64,000 bases of DNA from Gammaproteobacteria bacterium. Its GTDB lineage: Bacteria; Pseudomonadota; Gammaproteobacteria; Steroidobacterales; GCA-2729495. Position 1 is the stretch's first letter; every line of letters begins with the position of its first letter. A program made the position numbers and the translations under genes. The stretch covers positions 62,001-126,000 of the forward strand of contig JAUHYQ010000004.1 in NCBI GenBank assembly GCA_030426355.1, read 5' to 3'. Below are positions 9,039 to 19,017 of the stretch, one piece after another. The notes under the pieces were generated by a model. That model searched no databases. It was not told the DNA's origin and was given only the letters and a program-made list of their open reading frames with translations.

Positions 9039-9782
9039 TTACTGACAGTCTAGACTTTGCCCCGAAACGCCGTTGCTGTCCGGCCCCAGCAAATACAGAT
9101 AACTCGGCATGATATCGGCTGCTGACTTAAGCGTTGACGGGTCTTCGGCGGGGTACGCAGCCCGTCGCATTGCGGTGCGGGTTTTTCCGGGATTGATGCA
9201 GTTCACCCGCAATCCATCCAGTTCATCGGCCAGTGTTTGCATCAGCCCTTCAGTACCGAATTTCGAGACGGCATAAGCACCCCACAACGCGCGGCCTTTC
9301 CGGCCAACGCCGCTGGAAGTGAACACAATGCTCGGGTCTTCGGCCTTTCTGAGCAAGGGCAGCAGGGCCTGGGTCAGAACGTAAGGCGCCGTGAGGTTGA
9401 CGTGCATCACTTCCAGCCACTTCTGCACTTCGTAATGCTCAAGCGGCGCCAGATAGCCCAGAATGCCCGCATTGTTCAGCAGACCGTCCAGATGCCCGAA
9501 TTCCTGATCGATAGCGTCGGCAATGGTCTGGTAGTCATCGCCCTGTGCTTTGGCAAAATCAATGACGGCAATGCTGGGTTCCGGCCCGCCGTCGCTCACA
9601 ATGGCATCATAAACGGCTTCCAGCTTTTTCTGAGTGCGTCCCACCAGAATGACCGTCGCGCCATGTCTGGCAAAAGTGCGTGCAGCCTCGGCGCCGATGC
9701 CATCGCCGGCGCCTGTAACCAAGATGATGCGATCTTTGAGTAAATCTGCGGCGGGTTTGTAATTATTGGGGTCGAATGTCAT
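9039..9782 (-). CDS. yciK: YciK-type short-chain dehydrogenase/reductase
   Basis: 247-residue SDR oxidoreductase with unknown substrate. The cofactor motif TGAGDGIG is in ILVTGAGDGIGAEAARTFA, NNAG is in LLNNAGILG, and the catalytic Ser-Tyr-Lys set is in FTSSGVGRKGRALWGAYAVSK. The NPGKTRT segment after the active site is typical of YciK. The start MTFDPNNYKP at 9782 is preferred over an upstream in-frame ATG at 9845. It overlaps the end of rmuC by 20 bp and is last in the mtaD-ubiG-phosphatase-rmuC-yciK operon. Confidence 0.93.
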   Translation of the reverse strand: MTFDPNNYKPAADLLKDRIILVTGAGDGIGAEAARTFARHGATVILVGRTQKKLEAVYDAIVSDGGPEPSIAVIDFAKAQGDDYQTIADAIDQEFGHLDGLLNNAGILGYLAPLEHYEVQKWLEVMHVNLTAPYVLTQALLPLLRKAEDPSIVFTSSGVGRKGRALWGAYAVSKFGTEGLMQTLADELDGLRVNCINPGKTRTAMRRAAYPAEDPSTLKSAADIMPSYLYLLGPDSNGVSGQSLDCQ

Positions 9783-11130
9783 CGTGCTCGTCGTTGCCGC
9801 GGGGCAGTTCCTTAGAATCTTTGTCGGGCCGCAAATCATCTGCAATCAGCTTTAACTCGCGCGCAGTGATATCTATGGATTTGGGCGAGGGGAGTTCTTT
9901 GCCGGAATCTGCGCCGAGTGTTTCGATAGTGCGCACGTTTGGCATGACCCTGCTTTCCAATGAACCGATGGCGTCGTTATAGGCCTTAACGCTTTGTTCC
10001 AGTTTCCGGCCGACGTTGTCCAGGTGGCCGCTAAAGGTGCCCAGCCGTTTATGCATCTCGACGGCCAGATCTCGAATCTGTTCAGCATTCCGTTCCAGTT
10101 TGAACTGCATCCAGCCGTACGCAACGACTTTAAGCAACGCGACCAGGCTGGTAGGGGTTACCAGCAATACCTTATTGCGCAACGCTTCATCGAGCAGTGC
10201 CGGTCGAGCATCGAGTGCAGCCGACAAAAACTGGTCACCGGGGACGAATAAAATAACGAACTCCGGGCTTTGCTTGAACTGATCAAAATAGGCTTTGCTG
10301 GCCAGTGTTTTGACATGTTCCGCCATGCTGCGCGCGTGGGCGTTAAGCAATGCCTTGCGCTTCTCATCATCGGATTCCGCGACAGCTTGCAGATAGGCGT
10401 CCAGTGGTGTTTTGACATCGACCACCAGCTGCCCTTGCTCTGGCAGATTGATCACCATGTCCGGACGTATATTCGGGTCGCCATCGGCGGTTTTTACATG
10501 TACTTGTACATCGAAGTCGCATCGGTCTTGCATGCCGGCGAGCTCTGCCAGCCGCCGCAGAGTCATCTCGCCCCATTGGCCGCGGACATTCGGGCTGCGC
10601 AGGGCGTTGACGAGCTTGCCGGTTTCGAGCCGCAGATTTTCCTGCCCCGAATGCACCGCGCTCAGTTGTGCTGTCAGGTTGCCGTAGGCCTCCTGACGGG
10701 TTTTCTCTATCTCGCCAATCTGCTGTTGAGTTTTTTCCAGCGCTTCGCGAATAGGCTTGACCAGTGATTCAACGGCTTTCTCGCGTTCGCTGAGTTCCGC
10801 TTTGGCTTTTTCCTGTTCGGTTGTAAATTTCTGGCCGGCCAGCCGCAGGAAGTTTTCGCTATTGTGCTCAAGCGTTTCGCGGGCGAGGTCGCCGAATACG
10901 CCGGTCAGAGTTTTCTGCGCTGCCTGAAGCGCCGCATCGCGTTCAGCGGCTCGTTCTGATTCGTTACTAAGTTGGGCTTCGCGCACTGCTATCTGGCCTT
11001 CAAGGCGCGCTTGCGCTGCGCGGCCTATCAAATACTGCACGAACCACCCCACCAATAAGCCCGCCAGCGCTGCAATGGCGTACAGCACATATTGCTGCGT
11101 TTGCGGATCAAGTTGTGAGTAAAAGTTCAT
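9763..11130 (-). CDS. rmuC: DNA recombination protein RmuC
   Basis: 455-residue protein of the RmuC family, thought to limit inversions at short repeats through a nuclease-like domain. It has an N-terminal membrane anchor (YVLYAIAALAGLLVGWFVQY), a coiled coil (residues about 40-150) and the RmuC core: NVRGQWGEMTLRRLAELAGM, PDMVINLPEQGQLVVDVKTP with the PD...K-like residues, and FVPGDQFLSAALDARP. The start overlaps the phosphatase stop by ATGA. In Pseudomonas the phosphatase is followed directly by yciK; here rmuC lies between them. Confidence 0.96.
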   Translation of the reverse strand: MNFYSQLDPQTQQYVLYAIAALAGLLVGWFVQYLIGRAAQARLEGQIAVREAQLSNESERAAERDAALQAAQKTLTGVFGDLARETLEHNSENFLRLAGQKFTTEQEKAKAELSEREKAVESLVKPIREALEKTQQQIGEIEKTRQEAYGNLTAQLSAVHSGQENLRLETGKLVNALRSPNVRGQWGEMTLRRLAELAGMQDRCDFDVQVHVKTADGDPNIRPDMVINLPEQGQLVVDVKTPLDAYLQAVAESDDEKRKALLNAHARSMAEHVKTLASKAYFDQFKQSPEFVILFVPGDQFLSAALDARPALLDEALRNKVLLVTPTSLVALLKVVAYGWMQFKLERNAEQIRDLAVEMHKRLGTFSGHLDNVGRKLEQSVKAYNDAIGSLESRVMPNVRTIETLGADSGKELPSPKSIDITARELKLIADDLRPDKDSKELPRGNDEHDDIRPQ

Positions 11131-11810
11131 GTGTGTGCAGCGAGTGCCAGAAAGTCTCTTGGATGCTCAATTGTATAGTCTGCATTCCAGTCATGGGGAT
11201 TTTGTCCGGGCGGGGTATAGCCCCACGTCACGGCGACGGTTTGGGTGCCGGCCGCTTTGCCAGCCAGAATGTCTTTTTCAGCATCGCCGACGTAAACCGC
11301 GTTTGCCGGGCTGACACCCAGATCATTCAGCGCATGAAGAATGGGGTCAGGGTGCGGTTTGCTGCGGGGCGCGGTGTCACCGCCCACCAGTGTTCTGCAA
11401 TTTGCGGCAAGACCCAGTTGCTCAACGATGGGCAATGCCAGATAACGCATCTTATTGGTCACGATGCCCCAACGAATGCCGGTACTGTTCAGTTCGTCCA
11501 GTAATTCCGTTACGCCGTTATACGGAACGGTATGCACGCACAGACTCGCCTCGTAAATTTCCACCAGCCGCCAGCGCAGCCGCTCAACAACGTCTTCATC
11601 GGCGTCCGGGAAAGCGAGCCTGACCAACCCGACGGCGCCGGTTGAGACGTACCGCGCCGCCAGATCCGCAGCGGGCTTGCCGGCTTTTTCCTCAGCACAT
11701 ACGGTATGCAGCGCATGCACCAGGTCGGGAGCAGTGTTGAGCAACGTGCCGTCCAGATCGAAGAGCACGCCATCAATGCGATCAACCAAAAGCGGTGGGG
11801 CAGCGCTCAT
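11127..11810 (-). CDS. HAD phosphatase, MupP or phosphoglycolate phosphatase
   Basis: 227-residue HAD hydrolase. Motif I DLDGTLLNTAPD carries both catalytic aspartates, motif II is GIVTNK, the motif III lysine is in RSKPHPDPIL, and motif IV is YVGDAEKDILAGKAAG. Sequence alone points to the Gph group. The position between ubiG and yciK matches MupP of Pseudomonas, which dephosphorylates N-acetylmuramic acid 6-phosphate in wall recycling. Both names are possible and the context slightly favours MupP. It is coupled by 4-bp overlaps to ubiG upstream and rmuC downstream. Confidence 0.9.
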   Translation of the reverse strand: MSAAPPLLVDRIDGVLFDLDGTLLNTAPDLVHALHTVCAEEKAGKPAADLAARYVSTGAVGLVRLAFPDADEDVVERLRWRLVEIYEASLCVHTVPYNGVTELLDELNSTGIRWGIVTNKMRYLALPIVEQLGLAANCRTLVGGDTAPRSKPHPDPILHALNDLGVSPANAVYVGDAEKDILAGKAAGTQTVAVTWGYTPPGQNPHDWNADYTIEHPRDFLALAAHT

Positions 11811-12547
11811 TCGGGACGCGTGAAGTGCATAAGGTAATTCACCGCGACATCGCCACCCATGCTGAACCGCTCGCCAAGCGGATGGTAGTTGATACCGCGA
11901 ATATCGTTGAATGTCAGCTTTGCCGCTCCAGCCCAGTTGCGTAACTCTGAAGGCCGCACAAATTTTGCATACTCGTGTGTGCCACGCGGCAACATGCCCA
12001 GCACGTACTCTGCGCCGACGATTGCAAGTAAAAACGCTTGTGGGGTTCTGTTCAGTGTGGAAAAAAATACCTGGCCGCCGGGTCGCAGCAGTGCCGCACA
12101 GGCTGAAACCAGGGATACTGGGTCGGGTACATGTTCGATGACTTCCATGCAGGTAACCACATCAAAGGCACCGGGCTCGGCTTCCGCGAGTGCTTCTGCC
12201 GTGCTTTGCAGATAGCGAATACCCTCCAGCCCGGATTTTTGCTGGTGCAAACGCGCAACAGCCAACGGGCCTGGTGCCATATCGATACCGGTAACCTGCG
12301 CACCCCGTTGCGCCAGGCTTTCGCTCAACAACCCGCCCCCGCAGCCAACATCCAGCACCCGCGCATTCGACAGCGTCGCACGTTCGGCTACATAACCGGT
12401 ACGCAACGGATTAAGCAGATGCAGCGGTTTAAATTCGCCTTGCGGATCCCACCATCGGCTCGCCAGTTCGTCGAACTTGCGCACCTCGTCGTGATCGACA
12501 TTGTGATCGTGTGTATCGCGGTCTGAATTCTCGGTTGTGGTATTCAT
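11807..12547 (-). CDS. ubiG: ubiquinone biosynthesis O-methyltransferase UbiG
   Basis: SAM-dependent methyltransferase for both O-methylation steps of ubiquinone synthesis. 246 residues. The family start EVRKFDELASRWWDPQGEFK is followed by the SAM-binding motif VLDVGCGGGLLSESLA, then TGIDMAPGPLAVAR and FDVVTCMEVIEHVPDP. The C-terminal FSTLNRTPQAFLLAIVGAEY and LPRGTHEY are also typical. It starts right at the end of mtaD and overlaps the phosphatase gene by 4 bp. Confidence 0.97.
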   Translation of the reverse strand: MNTTTENSDRDTHDHNVDHDEVRKFDELASRWWDPQGEFKPLHLLNPLRTGYVAERATLSNARVLDVGCGGGLLSESLAQRGAQVTGIDMAPGPLAVARLHQQKSGLEGIRYLQSTAEALAEAEPGAFDVVTCMEVIEHVPDPVSLVSACAALLRPGGQVFFSTLNRTPQAFLLAIVGAEYVLGMLPRGTHEYAKFVRPSELRNWAGAAKLTFNDIRGINYHPLGERFSMGGDVAVNYLMHFTRPE

Positions 12548-13876
12548 TCAGTTTTGCCGCATGCGCTGCAGCCAGTCGTTGGCCTTGTCGCAGACTTCCT
12601 GTGCGTTAGATGTCAGAAACTCATCGTCACCGTAAAGTTGCTTGCCTGCAACCCACACGTCGGTGACATCGTCACGAGTGGCGCTGTAAACGATTTGCGA
12701 CAGAGCGTTGTGCACAGGCTGGCAGGCCGGCGCAGCCAGGCTCACGCACACCATGTCCGCGGATTTGCCGGGCATCAGTGAGCCGATTTCGCCATCCAGC
12801 CGCAACGCTCGCGCACCGTTCAGTGTGGCCATTTGCAGTGCAGTGGCAGCCGGCACACCGCTGGCATCGCCGCTGCTCAGCTTGGCCAGCAAGGCTGCGC
12901 TGCGCATCTCGCCAAACATGTCGAGGTCGTTGTTACTGGCAGCGCCGTCGGTACCCAGCGCAACATTGACGCCCGCTGCAAGCAAGTCGACCACCGGGCA
13001 GGTGCCGCTTGCGAGTTTCATGTTGGATTCCGGGCAATGGATCACGTGAACGCCCCGCGCGGCCAGCAAGGCAATTTCGTCAGGTTCCAGCTGTGTCATG
13101 TGCACTGCGTTCAGTTGCGACGTCAGGGCGCCTAATTTTTCAAGGCGTTGCAGCGGACGTTCCCCATGCAGCTTGGTTGCGTCAACGATTTCCTGTGCAG
13201 TTTCGTGCACGTGCATCTGTATACAGGTATCCGTCTGGTCGGCCAGCGTCAGAATGCGCTTAACGGTGTCATCGCTGACCGTGTAGGGCGCATGGGGGCC
13301 AAACGCGGTTTTTATCAGGGCGTGGTCTTTAAAGCGGTCATGCACTTTCAGCCCTTTGTCGAGATATTCGTCTACATCGTTGGCCCACGCCGTTGGTACT
13401 TCGATGACGATCATGCTAACTACCGCGCGCAGCCCGCGCTCAGCAGCGACTGCGCCGACTTCGTCAGGAAACATGTACATGTCCTGAAAGCAGGTGGTAC
13501 CCCCGCGTATCATCTCCAGGATGGCCAGATCGGCACCGTCACGCACAAACTCGCGGTTCACCCAGTGTTGCTCGGCCGGCCAGATGCGTTCGCCGAGCCA
13601 TTGTTCCAGTGGCAGGTCATCGGCATAGCCCCGCAGCAGGTTCATGGCCGCATGGGTATGGGCGTTGACGAGCCCCGGCATCAATACATGGTGGGGGCGA
13701 CCCAGCCACGGCGCATGCGGATGTTCGGCTTTCGCCTGTTCTGCCGGGCAAATAGCAAGAATCCGGCCCGCACTGACCACCAGCGCATGGCCCTCCAGAA
13801 CCACCCCGGCCGGTTCGACCGGAATCAACCATCGGGGGGCGATGACAACATCGACTTTCGGCATGCATAAATCCAT
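12548..13876 (-). CDS. mtaD: 5-methylthioadenosine/S-adenosylhomocysteine deaminase-type amidohydrolase
   Basis: 442-residue TRZ/ATZ-type amidohydrolase, expected to deaminate methylthioadenosine or S-adenosylhomocysteine. The metal ligands are visible in VNAHTHAAMNLLRGYADDL, in the later HVHET and in ALGTDGAASNNDLDM. The conserved HCPESNMKLASG motif is present. Start choice: ATG at 13876 (MDLCMPKVDVVIAPRW) has CAGG upstream. ATG at 13864 (MPKVDV) is equally possible. An upstream frame open to 14008 has no support. It heads the five-gene minus-strand operon and diverges from gyrA. Confidence 0.92.
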   Translation of the reverse strand: MDLCMPKVDVVIAPRWLIPVEPAGVVLEGHALVVSAGRILAICPAEQAKAEHPHAPWLGRPHHVLMPGLVNAHTHAAMNLLRGYADDLPLEQWLGERIWPAEQHWVNREFVRDGADLAILEMIRGGTTCFQDMYMFPDEVGAVAAERGLRAVVSMIVIEVPTAWANDVDEYLDKGLKVHDRFKDHALIKTAFGPHAPYTVSDDTVKRILTLADQTDTCIQMHVHETAQEIVDATKLHGERPLQRLEKLGALTSQLNAVHMTQLEPDEIALLAARGVHVIHCPESNMKLASGTCPVVDLLAAGVNVALGTDGAASNNDLDMFGEMRSAALLAKLSSGDASGVPAATALQMATLNGARALRLDGEIGSLMPGKSADMVCVSLAAPACQPVHNALSQIVYSATRDDVTDVWVAGKQLYGDDEFLTSNAQEVCDKANDWLQRMRQN

Positions 13877-14063
13877 GTAATTAACCTGAGCAGGATAATG
13901 CCTGATGCGGGGCGGTATGTTAAAATCCCCGCGTTTCGACACATTAAAAAAGGGGCCCTCGCGGGCTGTCGCCCGGGCTGTTCCGGGCAAGCGAAAAGTG
14001 GGCATCACCGGGCGCCGTGAGCGACCTTAATCCCTAACCTGAAAGAGTAGTCACAGACCACCG
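13877..14063. promoter_or_regulatory. divergent control region between mtaD and gyrA
   Basis: 187 bp that must hold promoters for both directions. A TAAAAT (13921-13926) is a possible -10 for gyrA, but no matching -35 is convincing. A GC-rich hairpin GCCCGG-N6-CCGGGC spans 13971-13988 in the presumed gyrA leader. Confidence 0.45.
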
Positions 14064-16607
14064 ATGACTGAAGTGGCGCAGGAAGTATTGCCCGTCAATC
14101 TCGAAGACGAGATGCGGCAGTCTTATCTCGATTACGCGATGAGCGTAATCGTTGGCCGGGCGCTGCCCGATGTTCGCGACGGCCTGAAACCGGTGCATCG
14201 CCGTGTTTTGTACGCCATGCGTGAGCTCGGTAACGACTACTCAAAACCCTACAAGAAGTCTGCCCGCGTCGTGGGTGACGTGATCGGTAAGTACCATCCG
14301 CACGGCGATTCGGCTGTTTACGACACCATCGTCCGCATGGCGCAGCCGTTTTCGTTGCGCTATTTGCTGATTGACGGCCAGGGCAACTTTGGTTCTGTTG
14401 ACGGCGACGCGCCGGCCGCCATGCGTTACACAGAAGTGCGCATGACCCGGTTGGCCAACGAATTGCTTGCCGATATCGATAAAGAAACCGTCAATTTTGC
14501 GGAGAACTACGACGGCTCCGAGTCCGAGCCCACCGTGTTGCCGACGCGGGCTCCTAACCTGCTGATAAATGGGTCGTCCGGTATTGCCGTGGGTATGGCG
14601 ACCAACATACCGCCGCACAATCTGGGTGAGATAGTGGATGCCACGCTGGCGCTCATCGACAACCCCGATATTACGCCGCTCGAGTTGATGGAGATCGTCC
14701 CCGGGCCTGACTTCCCGACGGCGGGCATTATCAACGGTACCGCCGGTATTTATTCCGCCTACACCACCGGTCGGGGGCGCATTTATGTGCGTGCGCGTCA
14801 CGAGATCGAAGAAATCAATGCCAAGGGTAAAGAAGCGATCATCCTGACCGAGTTGCCATATCAGGTTAACAAGGCCCGGCTGATCGAAAAAATCGCTGAG
14901 CTGGTGCGCGACAAGAAGATTGATGGCATCACGGAGCTGCGTGATGAGTCTGATAAAGACGGCATGCGCGTGGTCATCGAGTTGCGTACGGGGGTCATGG
15001 CCGAAGTTGTGCTCAACAATCTGTATAAGCAAACGCCGTTGCAGTCGGTATTTGGCATAAACATGGTGGCGTTGCGCGATGGCCAGCCGCGCCTGCTCAC
15101 CCTGCGCGAGATTCTGCAGGCATTTGTCAGCCATCGTCGTGAAGTCGTAACGCGCCGCACCGTTTACGAGTTGCGCAAAGCCCGCGAGCGCGGTCATGTG
15201 CTGGAAGGGCAGGCGGTGGCGCTTGCCAACATTGATCCCGTGATCGACCTCATCAAGAAGGCAGCCACACCGGCTGACGCCAAGGAGGCTCTTGTTGCGG
15301 CAATCTGGGCACCCGGTGATGTGACCGTGATGCTTGAACGGGCCGGCGAAATCAGCACGCGGCCCGACTCACTGGTGGGCGACTATGGCCTCAGCGAGCA
15401 GGGCTACCGGTTGTCGCCGGACCAGGCGCAGGCCATTCTGGAACTGCGCCTGAACCGCTTGACCGGGCTTGAGCGCGATAAAATTGTTAATGAATACAAA
15501 GAAATACTTGATAAAATTAAGAATCTTACTGAGATACTGAGAAACCCCGACGAACTGGTTCGGGTGATTCGTGACGAGCTTGCCGAGATCCGTGAAAACT
15601 ATGCGGATGAGCGTCGTACCGAGATTGTGGTCGATCACTCTGATGTCACCACCGAAGACCTGATCCCCGAAGAGGATCTTGTGGTCACGCTGTCTCACGG
15701 TGGTTATGCCAAGGCACAGCCGCTGGACAGCTATCAGGCGCAGAAGCGCGGTGGTCGCGGACGCTCGGCGACCAAGGTGAAGGATGAGGATTTCATCGAC
15801 AAGCTGTTCGTGGCCAACAGCCACGACACCTTGTTGTGTTTTTCAAGTCGCGGCAAGGTTTACTGGCTCAAGGTTTATCAGGTGCCGCGCGCCAGTCGCG
15901 GGGCCCGGGGCAAGCCGCTGATTAACCTGCTGCCGTTGCAGGAAGACGAGCGTATCAACGCGGTATTGCCGGTGCGCGAATACTCTAAAGATGCCTATGT
16001 GTTCATGGCCACGAGTGCCGGTCGGGTCAAGAAGACCTCGCTGGAAGCGTTTTCGCGGCCGCGGACCAACGGGATTATTGCCGTGGATTTGCGCGACGGC
16101 GACAGACTGGTGGATGTGGCGCAGACCGACGGCAATTGCGACATCATGCTGTGCGCCAGTTCGGGCAAGGCGATTCGCTTTAACGAACAGGACGTTCGTG
16201 AAATGGGGCGCGGGGCCGCCGGCGTGCGGGGCATCAAGTTGGCCGGTGATCACAAAGTGATTGCGCTTATAATTGTCAGCGACGGTGATGTGCTTACTGC
16301 CACCGAAAACGGTTACGGCAAGCGCACACAGGTCGATGAGTTTTCGACCCAGGGTCGCGGCGGACAGGGTGTTATCGCTATTCAGGTCAGCAAACGAAAC
16401 GGCGCGCTGGTCGGTGCAATACAGGTTACCGATGAGGACGAGATCATGTTGATCAGTTCTTCGGGGACGCTGGTACGTACCGGAGTAGATGAGATATCTA
16501 CGCAAGGCCGCAATACTCAGGGCGTGCGTTTGATTCGTGTTGCTGAGGGTGACCGCTTAGTGGGGCTCGATCGTATAGAGCAAATCCAGGAAGACGACGA
16601 AGAATAA
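14064..16607 (+). CDS. gyrA: DNA gyrase subunit A
   Basis: Type II topoisomerase subunit that breaks and rejoins DNA to add negative supercoils. 847 residues. The N-terminal winged-helix region has [19 protein letters not shown]; the residues matching E. coli Ser83 and Asp87 are Ser and Asp, the quinolone-sensitive state. The catalytic tyrosine is in [11 protein letters not shown]. The C-terminal pinwheel begins with the GyrA box QKRGGRG, and repeats such as [11 protein letters not shown] follow. It ends with an acidic tail (QEDDEE). serC follows about 90 bp downstream. Confidence 0.99.
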   Translation: MTEVAQEVLPVNLEDEMRQSYLDYAMSVIVGRALPDVRDGLKPVHRRVLYAMRELGNDYSKPYKKSARVVGDVIGKYHPHGDSAVYDTIVRMAQPFSLRYLLIDGQGNFGSVDGDAPAAMRYTEVRMTRLANELLADIDKETVNFAENYDGSESEPTVLPTRAPNLLINGSSGIAVGMATNIPPHNLGEIVDATLALIDNPDITPLELMEIVPGPDFPTAGIINGTAGIYSAYTTGRGRIYVRARHEIEEINAKGKEAIILTELPYQVNKARLIEKIAELVRDKKIDGITELRDESDKDGMRVVIELRTGVMAEVVLNNLYKQTPLQSVFGINMVALRDGQPRLLTLREILQAFVSHRREVVTRRTVYELRKARERGHVLEGQAVALANIDPVIDLIKKAATPADAKEALVAAIWAPGDVTVMLERAGEISTRPDSLVGDYGLSEQGYRLSPDQAQAILELRLNRLTGLERDKIVNEYKEILDKIKNLTEILRNPDELVRVIRDELAEIRENYADERRTEIVVDHSDVTTEDLIPEEDLVVTLSHGGYAKAQPLDSYQAQKRGGRGRSATKVKDEDFIDKLFVANSHDTLLCFSSRGKVYWLKVYQVPRASRGARGKPLINLLPLQEDERINAVLPVREYSKDAYVFMATSAGRVKKTSLEAFSRPRTNGIIAVDLRDGDRLVDVAQTDGNCDIMLCASSGKAIRFNEQDVREMGRGAAGVRGIKLAGDHKVIALIIVSDGDVLTATENGYGKRTQVDEFSTQGRGGQGVIAIQVSKRNGALVGAIQVTDEDEIMLISSSGTLVRTGVDEISTQGRNTQGVRLIRVAEGDRLVGLDRIEQIQEDDEE

Positions 16608-16652
16608 GCCGACGAAAAAAGATCGCACGCACATCCTTTTCTAACTTTAACC

Positions 16653-16675
16653 TGGCGCCGGCTTAGTCGGCGCCA
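16653..16675 (+). terminator. hairpin between gyrA and serC
   Basis: A perfect 8-bp stem TGGCGCCG (16653-16660) / CGGCGCCA (16668-16675) with a 7-base loop lies 45 bp after the gyrA stop. There is no T-run after it, so it may attenuate or stabilise the transcript rather than end it. Confidence 0.45.
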
Positions 16676-16699
16676 AACTGCTTATACATGGGACAAAAA

Positions 16700-17782
16700 A
16701 TGGCACGAGTATTTAACTTCAGTGCAGGACCCGCGGCGTTGCCGCTGGAAGTTCTGGAAACTGCTCAGGCGGAACTGACGGATTGGCAGGGCAGCGGTAT
16801 GTCGGTGATGGAGGTCAGTCATCGCAGCAAGCCTTTTATAGCGGTGGCCGAGCAGGCCGAAGCGGATCTGCGCGAGTTGATGGGCATTTCGGACGAATAC
16901 GCCGTGCTGTTCCTGCAGGGTGGCGCCACGCAGCAGTTTGCGCTGATCCCGATGAATCTGTCCGCCGCGGGCCAGACGGTCGATCAGCTCGTCACGGGCG
17001 CATGGTCTAAGAAAGCCCTTAAACAGGCGCAGGCAGTGCGTAATGTTAATGTCGTGGCGGATGGTGCTGAATCCGGATACTGCGACGTCCCGGCCGCTGA
17101 CACCTGGAAGCTGACGCCCGATGCTGCTTACTTCCACTATTGCAGCAACGAAACCATTGGCGGCTTAGAGATTCATGACGTGCCCGACACCGGCAAAGTG
17201 CCAGTGGTTTGTGACATGTCGTCAACAATCTTGTCGCGGCCCGTGGACGTCAATCGTTTCGGCATGATCTATGCCGGGGCGCAGAAGAACATCGGTCCGG
17301 CAGGGTTAACCATAGTCATCGTGAGGAAAGACCTGATCGCAGAAGGCGGTGCGGGGCTGCCCGACATACTTCAGTATCGCACCCAGGCGGATGCGGGTTC
17401 TATGTCGAACACTCCGCCAACGTTTGCCTGGTATGTCGCGGGTCTGGTTTTCGACTGGATCAAGCGGCAGGGTGGTTTGCCCGCGATGGCCAAACACAAC
17501 CAGGCCAAGGCGGAGAAGCTCTATGCTGCGATTGACGGATCGGACTTTTACGCCAACCCGGTGGCAATCCCTTACCGCTCATGGATGAACATTCCATTTA
17601 CGCTGGCTAATCCCGAACTGGATGCGGCGTTTTTGCAGCAATCGGCGGCAGAAGGTCTGACTAACCTGAAAGGGCATCGTTCGGTCGGCGGTATGCGCGC
17701 GAGTATTTATAACGCTGTATCGATGGACGCCATCGACGCGTTGATATCGTTCATGCAAGAGTTTGAGCGTTCGAACGGCTAG
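16700..17782 (+). CDS. serC: phosphoserine aminotransferase
   Basis: PLP enzyme that converts 3-phosphohydroxypyruvate to phosphoserine and also acts in pyridoxal phosphate synthesis. 360 residues. Signatures: VFNFSAGPAALPLEVLE at the N-terminus, GGATQQFALIPMNL for phosphate binding, and the PLP lysine in YAGAQKNIGPAGLTIVIV. HRSVGGMRASIYNAV near the C-terminus is typical. The ATG at 16700 (MARVFNF) is preferred over 16688 because GGGA precedes it and the family starts there. The next gene makes the substrate of this enzyme if its annotation is right. Confidence 0.98.
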   Translation: MARVFNFSAGPAALPLEVLETAQAELTDWQGSGMSVMEVSHRSKPFIAVAEQAEADLRELMGISDEYAVLFLQGGATQQFALIPMNLSAAGQTVDQLVTGAWSKKALKQAQAVRNVNVVADGAESGYCDVPAADTWKLTPDAAYFHYCSNETIGGLEIHDVPDTGKVPVVCDMSSTILSRPVDVNRFGMIYAGAQKNIGPAGLTIVIVRKDLIAEGGAGLPDILQYRTQADAGSMSNTPPTFAWYVAGLVFDWIKRQGGLPAMAKHNQAKAEKLYAAIDGSDFYANPVAIPYRSWMNIPFTLANPELDAAFLQQSAAEGLTNLKGHRSVGGMRASIYNAVSMDAIDALISFMQEFERSNG

Positions 17783-17811
17783 CGTCATTTGCTAATAACG
17801 GATTAATCAAG

Positions 17812-18990
17812 ATGTACAACATACAAACACTCAACAATATTTCTGCAGAAGGCCTGAACCGATTGCCCGCGGAGCTGTATACCGTCGGTGATGACGTCGC
17901 TGATCCGCACGGCATTCTGGTGCGCTCATACAAAATGCATGGTATGGAATTCGGCGCAAACCTAGAGGCAATTGGACGTGCCGGTGCGGGCGTCAATAAC
18001 ATTCCGTTTGCGGAACTTGCCGAGAAAGGCGTGGTGGTTTTCAACGCGCCGGGCGCAAACGCCAACGCGGTTAAAGAGCTGGTGATCGGCGGGATGCTGA
18101 TGGCTGCGCGCAACCTTGCAGCGGCGTGGGAGTACACGCAAAAACTGGAAGGTGACGGCGACGAGTTGTCCAAGAAGGTTGAGGCCGGGAAGAAACAATA
18201 TGTGGGCTACGAATTGCCGGGCCGTACGCTGGGCGTTATTGGTCTGGGTGCTATCGGTGTACAGGTTGCTAACGCAGCTTTAAACCTCGGTATGAAGGTC
18301 ATTGGCTACGATGCGATGATCAGCGTAGAGCGCGCCTGGCAATTGCATTCGGGTGTCGAGCAAGCGGTAAGCCTGGATGACCTGCTGTCCCGCTCCGATA
18401 TGATTACCTTGCACGTGCCGCTGCTGGATGCCACACGCGGGCTGATCAGTCGTGCCGGTATTGCACGGATGCCCAGGAATGCGGTGATTCTTAACTTCGC
18501 TCGCGACCCGATTGTTGACGAAAAGGCGGTACTGGAGAGTCTGGATGCCGGTCATCTGGGCGCGTATGTAACCGATTTTCCAACCCGGCAAGTTATCGGT
18601 CACGAGAAGGTGATTACGTTGCCGCATCTGGGTGCTTCGACTCACGAGGCGGAGATCAACTGCGCAATCATGGTAGCCGAGAATATGCGCGACTATCTTG
18701 AGAACGGCAATATAAAGTACTCGGTGAACTTTCCCGAAGCTTACCTGCCGCGCACGCCAGGTGCGCACAGATTAACAATTTCAAATCGCAACGTACCCAA
18801 CATGGTTGGGCAGATTTCCACCTGCCTTGCGGATGCCGGATTGAATATCGAAGATTTGCTCAACAAATCACGCGGTGAAATTGCTTACACTATGGTGGAT
18901 GTAAACGCCGAAGTGGGCGTCGATGTGCTGGAGCGTTTACGCGCTATAGACGGCGTCATTAAGGTTCGCAGTCTGGGGGCTGCGAATTAG
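17812..18990 (+). CDS. serA: D-3-phosphoglycerate dehydrogenase-like protein with ACT domain
   Basis: 392-residue D-2-hydroxyacid dehydrogenase, probably the first step of serine synthesis given serC upstream. Visible parts are the NAD motif GRTLGVIGLGAIGVQVANAA, the substrate arginine in ILNFARDPIVDE, the catalytic histidine in LPHLGASTHEAE, and a C-terminal ACT domain (RNVPNMVGQISTCLADAGLN) that could bind serine. The site of the catalytic Glu, in E. coli SerA within DVFPTEP, here reads DFPTRQV and lacks it. I believe this is shared by a subgroup of short PGDH-like enzymes. The name serA is by context; the true substrate is not certain. Confidence 0.85.
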   Translation: MYNIQTLNNISAEGLNRLPAELYTVGDDVADPHGILVRSYKMHGMEFGANLEAIGRAGAGVNNIPFAELAEKGVVVFNAPGANANAVKELVIGGMLMAARNLAAAWEYTQKLEGDGDELSKKVEAGKKQYVGYELPGRTLGVIGLGAIGVQVANAALNLGMKVIGYDAMISVERAWQLHSGVEQAVSLDDLLSRSDMITLHVPLLDATRGLISRAGIARMPRNAVILNFARDPIVDEKAVLESLDAGHLGAYVTDFPTRQVIGHEKVITLPHLGASTHEAEINCAIMVAENMRDYLENGNIKYSVNFPEAYLPRTPGAHRLTISNRNVPNMVGQISTCLADAGLNIEDLLNKSRGEIAYTMVDVNAEVGVDVLERLRAIDGVIKVRSLGAAN

Positions 18991-19017
18991 GCTCGACAGA
19001 CAAATGGGGAGCGGGTT

